Source: Trileptium ribeirensis (Eukaryota > Nematoda > Enoplea > Enoplida > Thoracostomopsidae). From it: DNA of 64,000 nt. The notes beneath the pieces are model-generated. The model was given only the letters and a program-made list of their open reading frames with translations. It had not been told where the DNA came from and did no database searches. Position numbers and translations under genes: made by a program. Below are positions 25,649 to 35,210 of this stretch, piece by piece; the first letter of the stretch is position 1; every line of letters begins with the position of its first letter. The stretch is taken from contig JASANE010029426.1 of NCBI GenBank assembly GCA_030248225.1, positions 1 through 64,000 on the forward strand, read 5' to 3'.

Positions 25649-28600
25649 TGCGACCCATGGTTCGATGGGGACAAGGGTATGACGCCCCTTGGTTCGGAGT
25701 CAGAGGTCAAAATGAGAGTTTTTAGTACCCTTCACGGAAGCTAGGTAATTTTTATCTTAACTTTCGAATATTTCTCCCCGGTCGATTCTTATTTCATAGT
25801 AAAAGGATAAATGCCGATGTCTCTTTTTTGTTTTTCGATTAAGGCTGCGGTTTTTGGAGTTACGGGGTTCACTCGGCGCCCCAATGGCTCCTGTACCCAA
25901 AATTAGAAAATTTGTTCTGACGTCCTGGGCGGCTGAATAAGTTTCACCTGGGGTTTTTGGGCAGTGGGAATCTCATTGCCGGCCCCGGTTTTGCTCTACG
26001 ACCCATGGTTCGATGTGGACGGCGGTATGATGACGCATGGTTGGGGGTTAGAGGTCAAAATGATGGGTTTTTAGTACCCTTTCACGGAACCAAGGTTATT
26101 TTTATCTTAACTTTCTAATTTTTTCTTCTTTTTGGTTCTCATTTCATAGTAAAATAACAAATGCCGATGTCTATTTTTTGTTTTTCGATTAAGGCTCTGG
26201 TTTTCTGAGTAACTGTGGTTTGTAGGGTGACCCTCGTGGTTCCTCGATCCCAAAATTTGAAAATTTGTTCTGACGTCCTTGGTGGCTGAAAAGTTTCACC
26301 TGGGGGTTTTCGGGCATGGGAAACTCAGTGCCGGTGTTAGTTTTGTTGTAACTTGTGCCTGGTATTGTGTCATGTCCACATATAGCATATCGCCGGAATG
26401 CTATCAAGAGCTGATTTGTTGTGCACGCAAAAGACGTAAGCGTAGGTGCACCTATGTTTCACTACGTTCTGCAATATCGATAGAGTTACCAGTATATATC
26501 ATTGGACGGTCAGAAATTTGAGAATATGTATGTAATAACAATTTACCCGTTTTACCTTCGACAGGTATTTAGTACTGAGTAGAATTTTTAATTATACATT
26601 ATCCTGGTCTCCCGATTGCTTGAATTTGCCAGGTGCATGACCCGACTCCTTCCCTGGTTCGGAACCCACAGCCCAATTTTGCCAGGGTATTAACCAATAG
26701 AAAAGCGTTAAGATCATACAAAAAACGCTGCGGCAACGCTTTTGATGAAGAAAAAAGCTATTTTAAAGCAAATTTCGACAAATTTTAGGAACTTTAGTAC
26801 AAATATTTCGGCCCTCCTGTTATTGAAGTAAGCACTGAAGTAACTAATTTTTTTCGATTTTTTAACCTTTTAAGTAGCTCAAGGTACCTACCTCACTAAA
26901 TCTGGAAAAAATTTTCTGAAAATGATCAAATTAGGTATTTTTGAAGTGAAGTACGAATATGCAAAATTATTTGAAAATTCTTGATTCCTCTATTTTTCCC
27001 CGTGGCTCAGGAGTGCCCAAATTTCTATCAAATTTTATGTCATTTGGGGGTGTTTTTACCGAGCGGAAACAAACAAATTTTGCCAAGTTGGGATGTGTCT
27101 GATGAGCCCAAAAATTTGGCACGCCGTTTTTTGTAGGAGGCACTTGAAAATGCCAGAGGGTCCACAGTTCAACCTGGGGGGGAATTGGATCGGTCGCCCA
27201 CCGGGTGCCCTCCACTTGTCTGACTGCAGGTACTTTGGTAGCAGTTTGGAAGTTTTTTACGCCTCTGAAGCTAGGGGTCCTAGAGATCCTAATGTCTTAT
27301 CTGACTCCCAACAAGTGGGGGAGGCTGTAATTAGTAGTAAAAACCATGACTTTGCTATATGTCGTTTTGTTGTAAAATTGGAAATCGGCAAAATATTTGC
27401 AAAAATTGGACAAAATTATTGAAATTAGGCAAAATCCCCAGAAATTGCAAAATTTTGGGGCCAAATCAGAGCTTCGAGTTATTTTTCACTCCCGCGGGCT
27501 CCAGCGCATGCCGTATTGATTATAATACGAAGCAAATGTTGGTTTTCATTTCAGTCAGCAACCCCGAAAACCATATACAATTAGCAATAAGTTATAAGCC
27601 TGGCAGCATGAACCAGGGGCACCCGATCTTGCCAGGGGGCACTTTGTCAAGAGAAAAACAGTTAAAAATCGTGTCATAAATGCTTTTAATGAAGAGCAAA
27701 GGCTATTTTAAATAAATTTTGACAAAATTTGTGGCATTTTTGGCTTCAAAAAGTAGTTTTAGTACAAATTTTATGTATTTTGGACCGATTAGAAACAAAA
27801 AACTTCCGAGAGGCATTGAACCGGGGATGGTCTAGAATTTTTCCAGAGGGCATGAACCGGGGCACTGGTTCTGAACTCAGTGGAAACCGAAAATGCCACC
27901 CCCGTAATTTGGAAAGCCCAGTAAGCTTTTTTACATATTTTTAAATGCACTAGCTTTGCGCAAAATGAAAGGAAAACAGATACACTAGTACGAAACAGCT
28001 AGGGTTTAATACAATTTTCAGTCACTTAATCGCCTTGAACGATTTACATATAAACCCAGTCGATACTAAAGCAATGGGAAACAGATATGTGCACATAGAT
28101 GATTATTGACAATTTGTTCGACTTTAAGAAATCAGAAAACTGGATTAAACACAATAAATTGAACATTTTTACCAGTTTTTCTGCTGCCGCAAACAGTTTT
28201 GTATGTGGAGTTTTATAATTGCACTAACGTGAAATAGCTATTGTTGATTTTGTAATTTTTTGTCTTTCAGATTTCGAACCGAATTTTGCACCGCTTCCGA
28301 GCTCGCAAGGTGTAATGAAAGCTGAATGTTTAGAGGTGAAATATAGTTTTTGTTTGTATATGGGTTGGGTATCGTATAACTATTGCTTTAATTACAGAAA
28401 TGAGGTAATTAGTCGCGATTTAGAATCGTGTGAAGCAATTATAAAAGTTTTTTTTACAGCTTAGATTTTCCCCTTGCCAGTGAATATCTTTAAAGCTCTC
28501 TTCGGTGCAGTAACCATGTGCTAAATTGATTTAATCTCTTATATCTATCATGCTTACTTTATCACTTTTAGTAATGCTAGTATTAAAAGTGCTGATATAA

Positions 28601-29326
28601 GCAGTTACTTATTTCAAATATTAACTGAATTTACATAAATTGCTGAGCTGTTAGGTGCTCTGAGACGTCAAACTAAAATTTGAAAGCATTAATGCATATT
28701 TGGTGAATTCCAACGTCTGAACGGTGCTCTGCTTTTCTAGCATGTCGCTTTAGCCAGTCAATAACAAAGAATAGAACTTGTAAAATTTTAAGCTCTTATG
28801 TCTAAGCATTGTGATTTGTAATATTTTTAGCATTGTTTTAAGCATTAGTAGTCAAATTTTGATCAAAATTTTAGCAAAAAGTTTGACGTGTGAAGCCATT
28901 TTAAAATAATCTCAGCAACACGTAAATGAAATTTTCAACCAACTAAATTTGTCCTGCCAAGTTTATTTTATTGAAGAACTTTTGTGAAGATATCTTTTAT
29001 CGCACACAAATTTTAGCAAAATTTCTGAATTTTAATCAAATTTTATGGCATTTGGGTAGTGTTTTTACCTAGCGCAAACAGAAAAAATTTGTCAAGAGGC
29101 GATGCATCAGGGGAGTCCAAGATTTTGCCTGTTTTTGTTGTTATAAGAAATATGGTGAAAGTTGCTTCCTGCTAATTTTTTCGAGCATATCACGGACAAC
29201 GTCCGTGTAATTCTGAGGTTATTATGTTTAATCCTAACTTATCACTCAGTTGTCCCATAGTGTAATATTGTGTTAGCATAATAGCAGTGTGAGACAACTA
29301 CAACCAAATGTAGGAGTTTCAATAGC
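25649..29326 (-). repeat. right arm of the giant inverted repeat (about 3.68 kb)
   Basis: This is the reverse complement of 20826-24499, with equal arm length to within a few bases. The inner edge starts abruptly at 'ctttgcgacccatggttcg', the inverse of the sequence at 24480-24499. The outer edge ends 'gtaggagtttcaatagc' and runs directly into the second direct repeat. It contains about two of the 348-bp units (25649-26280) in inverted orientation. Confidence 0.9.
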
Positions 29327-29422
29327 TATAGTTCATTTTAAGTAAGGGTAGATAATGGGTTGACCGCGTTGCATATATGTTGCTTTCCTCCACTGCATAA
29401 TTTTCTTTACAAAATTTTTAAA
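29316..29422 (+). repeat. right copy of the flanking direct repeat
   Basis: This is the same-orientation copy of 20623-20730. It overlaps the last 11 bases of the right arm, so here the arm and direct repeat abut with no intervening sequence. Confidence 0.8.
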
Positions 29423-29425
29423 TCA

Positions 29426-29466
29426 GCAATACGTAACTGAACGAAGAACAAACGTATTGCTGTTTG
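29426..29466. other. 11-bp perfect stem-loop at the retroelement breakpoint
   Basis: CAGCAATACGT and its exact inverse ACGTATTGCTG are separated by about 17 bases. The structure sits between the direct repeat and the point where the BEL/Pao element is cut off. Confidence 0.6.
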
Positions 29467-29478
29467 TTTTATTTTACA

Positions 29479-30345
29479 TTAGGCATCGTAGACCGCTCTC
29501 AGTTTCGTAGTTTTTCCCGGTCGAACGACACAGTGATGTGGGAGATAGTGTACGATAGTTCTATCGGGTTTTGTTGGAGCAATTTCAATGACGCCCTTTT
29601 CCGATTGGTCTTGTATTGTACGATTGTACATGGTCATAGTTTGTGAATCCAGTCGCTTGATCAGGCTTTTCAATCGACCATATGCAATAGCAAAATATTC
29701 CGGCAATTCTGGAGTATCCGACTTCCAAGGCCATCTTACTACATAGCGTTTCGCTTCATCGTCGTACACTATTGTTTGCGCAAACTTTGCTTCCGCCGTT
29801 ACATAATTTTCTGTTTGTGAAACCACCTTTATTCCAACATCCTCTAGACGCCACAGTCGCTCTAGACTGTCGTCCATAATCTCATTTTGATTATCTTGCG
29901 ATATAGCAAAAAGCACAGTTTCATCCACAGACTGCCTTTGAGGTGCCATGCTATTCGTTAAAGAACCACTGAGTACGTATCCAAGCTTTGTGTCTGTTAG
30001 CGCTAAATACTTATTCAGTCGGATTACTTCGGTCCCTACCAGTTGGTAATAGGCGTCCAAACCGATAATGACATCTAATTCCACTTCTGTGGACTGTTCT
30101 GTAATTGGATCTGCTAGATGCAGTTTGGTGAGTACTGGAAATTCGGTAGCCATAATCGCATGCTTGTCTACTAGACATGAAATTGGTTTTAGAGAAATAA
30201 CAATTATTGATATTTCGCCGCCATTCGGCAACATTATGGTAATTTCGAATGCACCATATTTTGGGACACTACGTCTAATAGCCTGAATTCCTGCTAAACC
30301 TAGTAGTTCATCTCCTAGATGTTTAGCGCCGATACGGTTCAACAC
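29479..30345 (-). pseudogene. BEL/Pao pol fragment: protease end and RT N-terminus
   Basis: This is an open frame of 288 codons. The N-terminal half has the DUF1758-type pattern (VDVIIGLDAYYQL, then LGYVLSG), typical of the BEL/Pao protease-linker region. The C-terminal half enters reverse transcriptase (YVVRWPWK, then HHCVVRP and TTKLRAVYDA). The frame ends at a TAA immediately after RAVYDA at the truncation point, before any catalytic YxDD motif, so it could not give an active polymerase. The upstream protease start lies in another frame (30339-30617), showing a frameshift near 30340-30380. Confidence 0.88.
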
Positions 30346-30858
30346 AGCATTCGCTGCAAAACTACGAGTTGATGCTGAGTCAAAAACGAGTCAGGCACTC
30401 CCTTCGCCGCTGGGCCTTTAAGCGTAGCAAGTGCTGTCGGCAGCACCACCCTATTAGATGTTCGATATCGTTTTTCTAATTTCGATTCTGAAATATAGGG
30501 AATCAGATGAGACGAATTCTTTAGCGCAAACATTAACACCAACTTGATTTTTGGTTTTCGACATATCAGGAAATTTTGTCGTACATAATACTCGATGATG
30601 AGATTGTTCATCACCACAGAATCGACACTTAGCGTTTCTTATGCGACAAGAACTTTTACGATGTCCTTTTCGTAGACAAAGAAAGCAGGTATCAATTAAT
30701 CTGGCTTTTCTGGCCGATTTTGTCGTATACGAATGACAATCGGAAGGGAAATGACCCATTACCTGACAAAAACAGCATGGGTATCGCGGCTGTGAATGAT
30801 CTGATTGTTTATCGGTTGATACAAGCGATGACGTTGATCTATATTGTTTGATTTTCAA
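30339..30858 (-). pseudogene. BEL/Pao nucleocapsid zinc knuckles and protease start
   Basis: Two overlapping minus-strand frames cover this segment. The first (30454-30858) carries three Cys/His clusters: CFCQVMGHFPSDC, CFLCLRKGHRKSSC and CRFCGDEQSHHRVLC, the nucleocapsid region that binds RNA in these elements. The second frame (30339-30617) carries RVVLPTALA, the usual lead-in to the BEL/Pao protease. The protease active-site triplet is not in frame with it, indicating a frameshift. Confidence 0.85.
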
Positions 30859-30986
30859 ACCTTTTTATTCTCGGACATTCCAGATTTTTCCAGGCCATCA
30901 TTCGTTGGCAACGATCCCGTGGCATGTGCACCCAACTGTCGAGCAGTAATTTCATCCTTACGATATTTACGAAGATTCGACAGTTT

Positions 30987-31772
30987 CTATGGGCTACTAC
31001 CATTGCGTCGATGTAATTCAAAGCGAATGTATCGAGGAACCTTTGACAAGATGAAAGGAGTAAAAGCGAGGCCAAAAATGTCTTCTTCTAACCCGAGCGT
31101 AACGAGGTTGCGTATATGCGCTTCGCACTCGTCTGAAACCCGTTGTAATTCCGCGACATCGGTGGAGCATTCTTTCATCCAGATAAGGGCTTCCATATGA
31201 GCAAAAATGCTCCATTCTGGATTATCATATCGTTCTTTCAACGCTTCTAATACGGTATTGTACGTATTAGATGTCAGAGGATAACCTTCGACGATGCGTA
31301 GAGCTTCACCGGTTAGGTACGATTTTAAATACTGAAACTTCTGAATATCTGATAGCCTAGCTTTGTTATGGACGGCTACTTTAAAGCTGTCAAAAATTTC
31401 ACGCCGTTTAAGTGAATCTCCGGAAAGCGGCGTAATTTGTAGCTTACGCAGTTTTGACACTTCCTCACCGTCGGCTTTCGTTGGTTCTCTGCAAGTGTCA
31501 TCCGGTTCCATCGATGGATGGTATTGCAACAGTTGATCGAGACGATATTCTGCAGATAAAACGCTATCTGCCAAATTCTCATCGCATTCAGCTGCTTCCT
31601 GTAGTATATCATTTAACTCATCATCGCCAACACATTGCGCAATTGAGTTTATAAGTATTTGGAGCTTATTTCTGTGCTCTACTAATTTACCCTTGGACAC
31701 TGATAATTTCAGTTTATTTACTGGTTTCTCTTCGATGAGTTCGGCTAGCTTGGTCGTCTCGGGGACAGCGTG
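30987..31772 (-). pseudogene. BEL/Pao gag, DUF1759 region
   Basis: The frame is open from just after an in-frame stop at 31773-31775 down to 30987. Residues around FDSFKVAVHN, KFQYLKSYLTGEALRIV and ALKERYDNP are the DUF1759 signature found in BEL/Pao Gag proteins, which assemble the particle. No ATG precedes the conserved region in this frame (a GTG lies at 31698-31700), so the original start has been lost or lay upstream. The 3' end shifts frame before the zinc knuckles. Confidence 0.85.
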
Positions 31773-31775
31773 TTA

Positions 31776-32404
31776 CCTTGTTATGTTATATTGTTTTTTT
31801 CCAAATATTTAGCTGTTTGGATGAAGCTTCTCTTTCTATACCATCCGCTTTCTCTGACTATGACATTTTTATTCAACTTCTATATTTTACGTTAAATTGC
31901 GACATTGAAAAACAACGTAGAACTTGCCAACAATAATTACTCTCAGACGTTTACTGCAACTAAAACGCTTGTTGCAGTGTTGGTATTCTTTGAGTTACGT
32001 TCAGCCAGTGTTTTCAACGGTACGCAACTACAACTAAATCGCTAGTTGTAGAGTAAATGAAGATCGGTTTATGCTTACCTTAAACCTTCTTCAGATTATT
32101 TAAAGTCACCGGTAAGACACATTTTCCGAAGGACCATTTAAATAGCACGAAATTTATGCGGAAAAGCATGTCGATTGCCACAAATCACATATGAATAGCG
32201 AGGAAAATACATGCAGTGAGCTCATACAAATTATCGCTGAACTCTGTATAAAACCCAAGACTAAAGACACGTATCTGCAACGAATAAATTGCTAATACCG
32301 GTTATTGCTGAAGCTCTAAAATCCCAGTTAAGTAGTAGTATTTAAATTAGACTTTAATTCCAACCAAATATAATACATGTTTGCATATTTTTGCTTTGTT
32401 TCAG
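31776..32404. other. non-coding between retroelement relic and filamin exon
   Basis: If a 5' LTR survives it should be here, but I find no clear TG..CA boundaries or primer-binding site. The last 30 bases are pyrimidine-rich and end in the acceptor of the first filamin exon. Confidence 0.3.
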
Positions 32405-33150
32405 ACAAGTACGATGAACTCACAGTCGATATTCGTGGTCCTGATAACGAAAAGATCCCAGTTGACGTCTCGCATAAAAAGACGCAAGAACCAATGGTTA
32501 TATTTACACCGCGTCATGAAGGTTAGTTCTCATAAGTGTCCACCATTTGGGACATATAGGATATAATTCGTTCATTGTCGAAATTTGGGCATTCAAGAAC
32601 AGTTTTAAGAATTTAAATCACCATTTTTGGTTCCTGTATACCGAAATATTTGGCCTTTCCTAATTAAAGGTATTTTTTAATTCACAAAATATGCATATGT
32701 TCTCAATATTTGTTTGTTTTACGAATTACCGGAATGAAATTGTCTCCGAGTCAGACTAAAAGCAAATGTTTATTGAATGTTGAATAGCCTTGCTAAATGT
32801 TACCTCGGTTGTGCGCCTTCTTGACAATGTTATATACAGAAAACGGGATTCTGACACTATTGGACGCAATTATTGTTTAGTTTAGGCAACAAACACTGTC
32901 GCTAGGCTAATGGCATCGAACGTCATTTTAGTCCAGGACGTTATAGAATATTTGATCATTTCAGGCAACTACAACATCCGTCTTTATCACTACGGCTACC
33001 CGGTCCCTGGGACACCGATAACTGCTCAATGTGTCCGTCCGGGATCATCCAATCTGGGTCACCAGCGTCTTGTTGGTCGAGGCGTTGAAGGTTCTTACGA
33101 CGACGAAACTACATACGACGACGATGAAGATGAGCGAGAAAGCAGCCTGA
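32405..33150 (+). CDS. filamin, two exons: C-terminal half of an Ig-like repeat and acidic insert
   Basis: Filamins are cytoplasmic rods of Ig-like repeats that cross-link actin. Exon 32405-32521 (acceptor tttcag, donor GTTAGT) encodes ELTVDIRGPDNEKI..MVIFTPRHEG, and exon 32965-33150 (acceptor tcag, donor GTAAGT) continues GNYNIRLYHYGYPVPGTP. This is the strand E-G half of a filamin repeat, with the family's G.Y.I....G..VPG.P ending. After TAQC the sequence leaves the fold and becomes an acidic, disordered insert (DDETTYDDDEDERE). All junctions are phase 1 and keep the frame open. The upstream exon, needed for the first half of the repeat, is not found. The retroelement relic lies immediately upstream, presumably in that intron. 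Confidence 0.85.
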
Positions 33151-33599
33151 GTAAGTTGATTTTTTATTAATATATTTCTGTGAAAGCTTTCCATTTGGCT
33201 CGTCACCCGACTACTCTAGGTATTCCAATATAAATCAATAGTTATCCTAATTTTTGAGTTACCGGCTAATCTTGCGATTGGATTGTACCCTTCAGCATTA
33301 TACGAAATACATATTTATTCATGCCGGAAATGGTAAGTCTAAATTTCGACTGAATTTCGACCCGATGAACTAATCAAGATGTCGTGGGGCGTGGGTTTGG
33401 CCCTGCTTTGTAAGGTTCTTTAAAAGACTGAGCCGCACCTCTTATTTAGTGCAGTAGCTAATTATTCTTTTATTTCTAGTCGAACACAGATAAATCATGC
33501 ACATGTTTTGTACTTAACAGTTTACGAACAGAAATAATAGCATATCCGTTGAACCGAAAACAAATTTGCAAACAGTTCATGAAAAATTGTATATGTAAC

Positions 33600-33690
33600 G
33601 GTTCCATTTTATTATTATTTTATTATTATTTCCATATTATTTTTATTATTTATTATTGATTATTTATTATTATTATTATGTCATAAATAA
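33600..33690. repeat. (TTA)n microsatellite in a filamin intron
   Basis: Imperfect 'ttattattatt' runs lie just upstream of the polypyrimidine tract of the third filamin exon. Confidence 0.85.
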
Positions 33691-33720
33691 TTCAATTGTC
33701 TTTTTTTGTTGTTGTTTCAG

Positions 33721-34282
33721 GAGAATCAATTTCACATAAGAAAATGAGCCGAAAGCTAGAATCTGAATCTGATCGCGAAACATTGCATGAAGACGGTGGT
33801 GGTAAGTATGATTTTGTAAATTTCATTTCCTGAACTAAAATTTAAATTAATTTAAAATAAAAATATATATAAAAAAATTAAAATTCTTAAATCAGAAACT
33901 TTTATTCTTTTACTTTCTGTTTATATAAATTGTTACGAAACCATATATCTCAAATATACATGCATCGTGCTTACGGGGGGAACACGAGCCCCACCCCACC
34001 CCCCAATCGACCAAGCCGCGCAGAAAATTTTGGCAAAAAAACGATGGAAAATTGGGATAAACCCAAGGGACGTTACCAAAAACGGGGCAAAAATTGGCAA
34101 AAAATAAAAAAATTTTGAATCCCAAAATTTTTTACAAAGTTATCAACCCCTGCCGAAACACCCGCTGTCCTATCAAGTTTCGTACCTTGAAGATGTACCA
34201 TAGTACACCAGCAAGACACAAGACAATGTCACAGCCGTTTTCAGAACTTATCAATACGGCAGAAACTTTTATTTATTCTAAT

Positions 34283-34321
<39 letters not shown>

Positions 34322-35210
34322 TTTCAATTATATTTATTTGATGAGAACGGGGCTATCGTTGGGATTATTTATCTATAAGTGACATTTATTAAGAAAATTT
34401 ACATTGCGATTACAAAAAAACCTGCAATAGTTGCTGTTTGGGTTTCCTGTTTTAATCGAGATAAAACCAATACATGGGTGTTGAAAACTGCGCGGAAAAC
34501 AGATTTAGTCGGGTGGCACAAAAACTGATTTAGTCGGGTGGCACAAAAACTGAAACTCAGGTCATTTCGCAAACCATTTGGCAGAAAACATCAACTCAAT
34601 AGTAAAACTTCAAAAATTCGAATTGCAGACACACATATATACGATAAATTTTTGATGGATAAATTTTTATAAAATATTGGCCGCCAACTTATACTTTATA
34701 TATTTCGGTATATCGTATAAACTATATCGGTTAGTGGGGTTAGTCCCATTTTGTATCCGCAGTTGGGTATATGTTGCGGGTTAATAAAACAACTGCAGGG
34801 GTGATCTTGGCAAGTTTGCTTTAATTTTTTATTTTTGTAGACACAACATAATACTTAGTGATCATAGGATGTGATTGATTTTTTTAGAAACCCAACGCGA
34901 TCTCTTGTCATTAATCTACAATTTGCTTAGGAAACCAATAGGTAAAGTATATGTAATTGGAAGTGCTTCATTTCAGATTACTATGAAAAAGAACGAAACG
35001 AAACATCGATGATAACAGCGACAACATATCGTGGGACCGATGACGCGCCGGAAGACGTTGGATCCGATACCCAGTCGGATATCACGGGAACGGAAGGCGA
35101 GCTGGTTGTCAAAGATCCTACACATATCCTTATTCGCGGCGATGGACTCCGGCGTGCTCAAACTAATTCCGAAGCCGAATTTATTATCGATGGATCGAGA
35201 GCTGAATCAG
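33721..35210 (+). CDS. filamin, two exons: hinge-like insert and start of the next Ig-like repeat
   Basis: Exon 33721-33801 (acceptor gtttcag, donor GTAAGT) and exon 34977-35210 (acceptor tttcag, donor GTTTGC) join in phase 1 to the exons above. They add KKMSRKLESESDRE, then an acidic Ser/Thr-rich stretch, and then ILIRGDGLRRAQTNSEAEF followed by IIDGSRAESG. The last part matches the opening strands of a filamin repeat (G.GL.R......F.ID....G). The non-Ig insert between repeats is about 115 residues, like the flexible hinges of vertebrate filamins though not clearly homologous. The exon ends phase 1 without a stop, so the gene must continue, but no next exon is visible before the opposing gene at 38865. 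Confidence 0.82.
34272..34325. repeat. (ATTT)n microsatellite
   Basis: About 13 copies of 'attt' lie in the intron between the third and fourth filamin exons. A 25-bp unit (gatttagtcgggtggcacaa, then aaact) is also duplicated in tandem at about 34503-34552 in the same intron. Confidence 0.9.

Larger units (their letters stand above)
29479..31772 (-). mobile_element. BEL/Pao LTR retrotransposon, 3'-truncated relic
   Basis: On the minus strand, in order: gag with a DUF1759-type core, three CCHC-like zinc knuckles, a DUF1758-type protease region, and the first part of reverse transcriptase. It then stops exactly at residues RAVYDA, where RT normally continues. Most of RT, RNase H, integrase and the 3' LTR are absent. 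At least two frame changes separate the segments. I cannot delimit a 5' LTR in 31773-32400. Confidence 0.9.

Noticed and set aside
22397..27679. Matching open frames in the two halves of 22-28 kb (for example beginning MWHFWLQ) suggesting duplicated genes
   Set aside because: They are mirror images produced by the inverted repeat, interrupted by indels, with low-complexity composition and no family resemblance.
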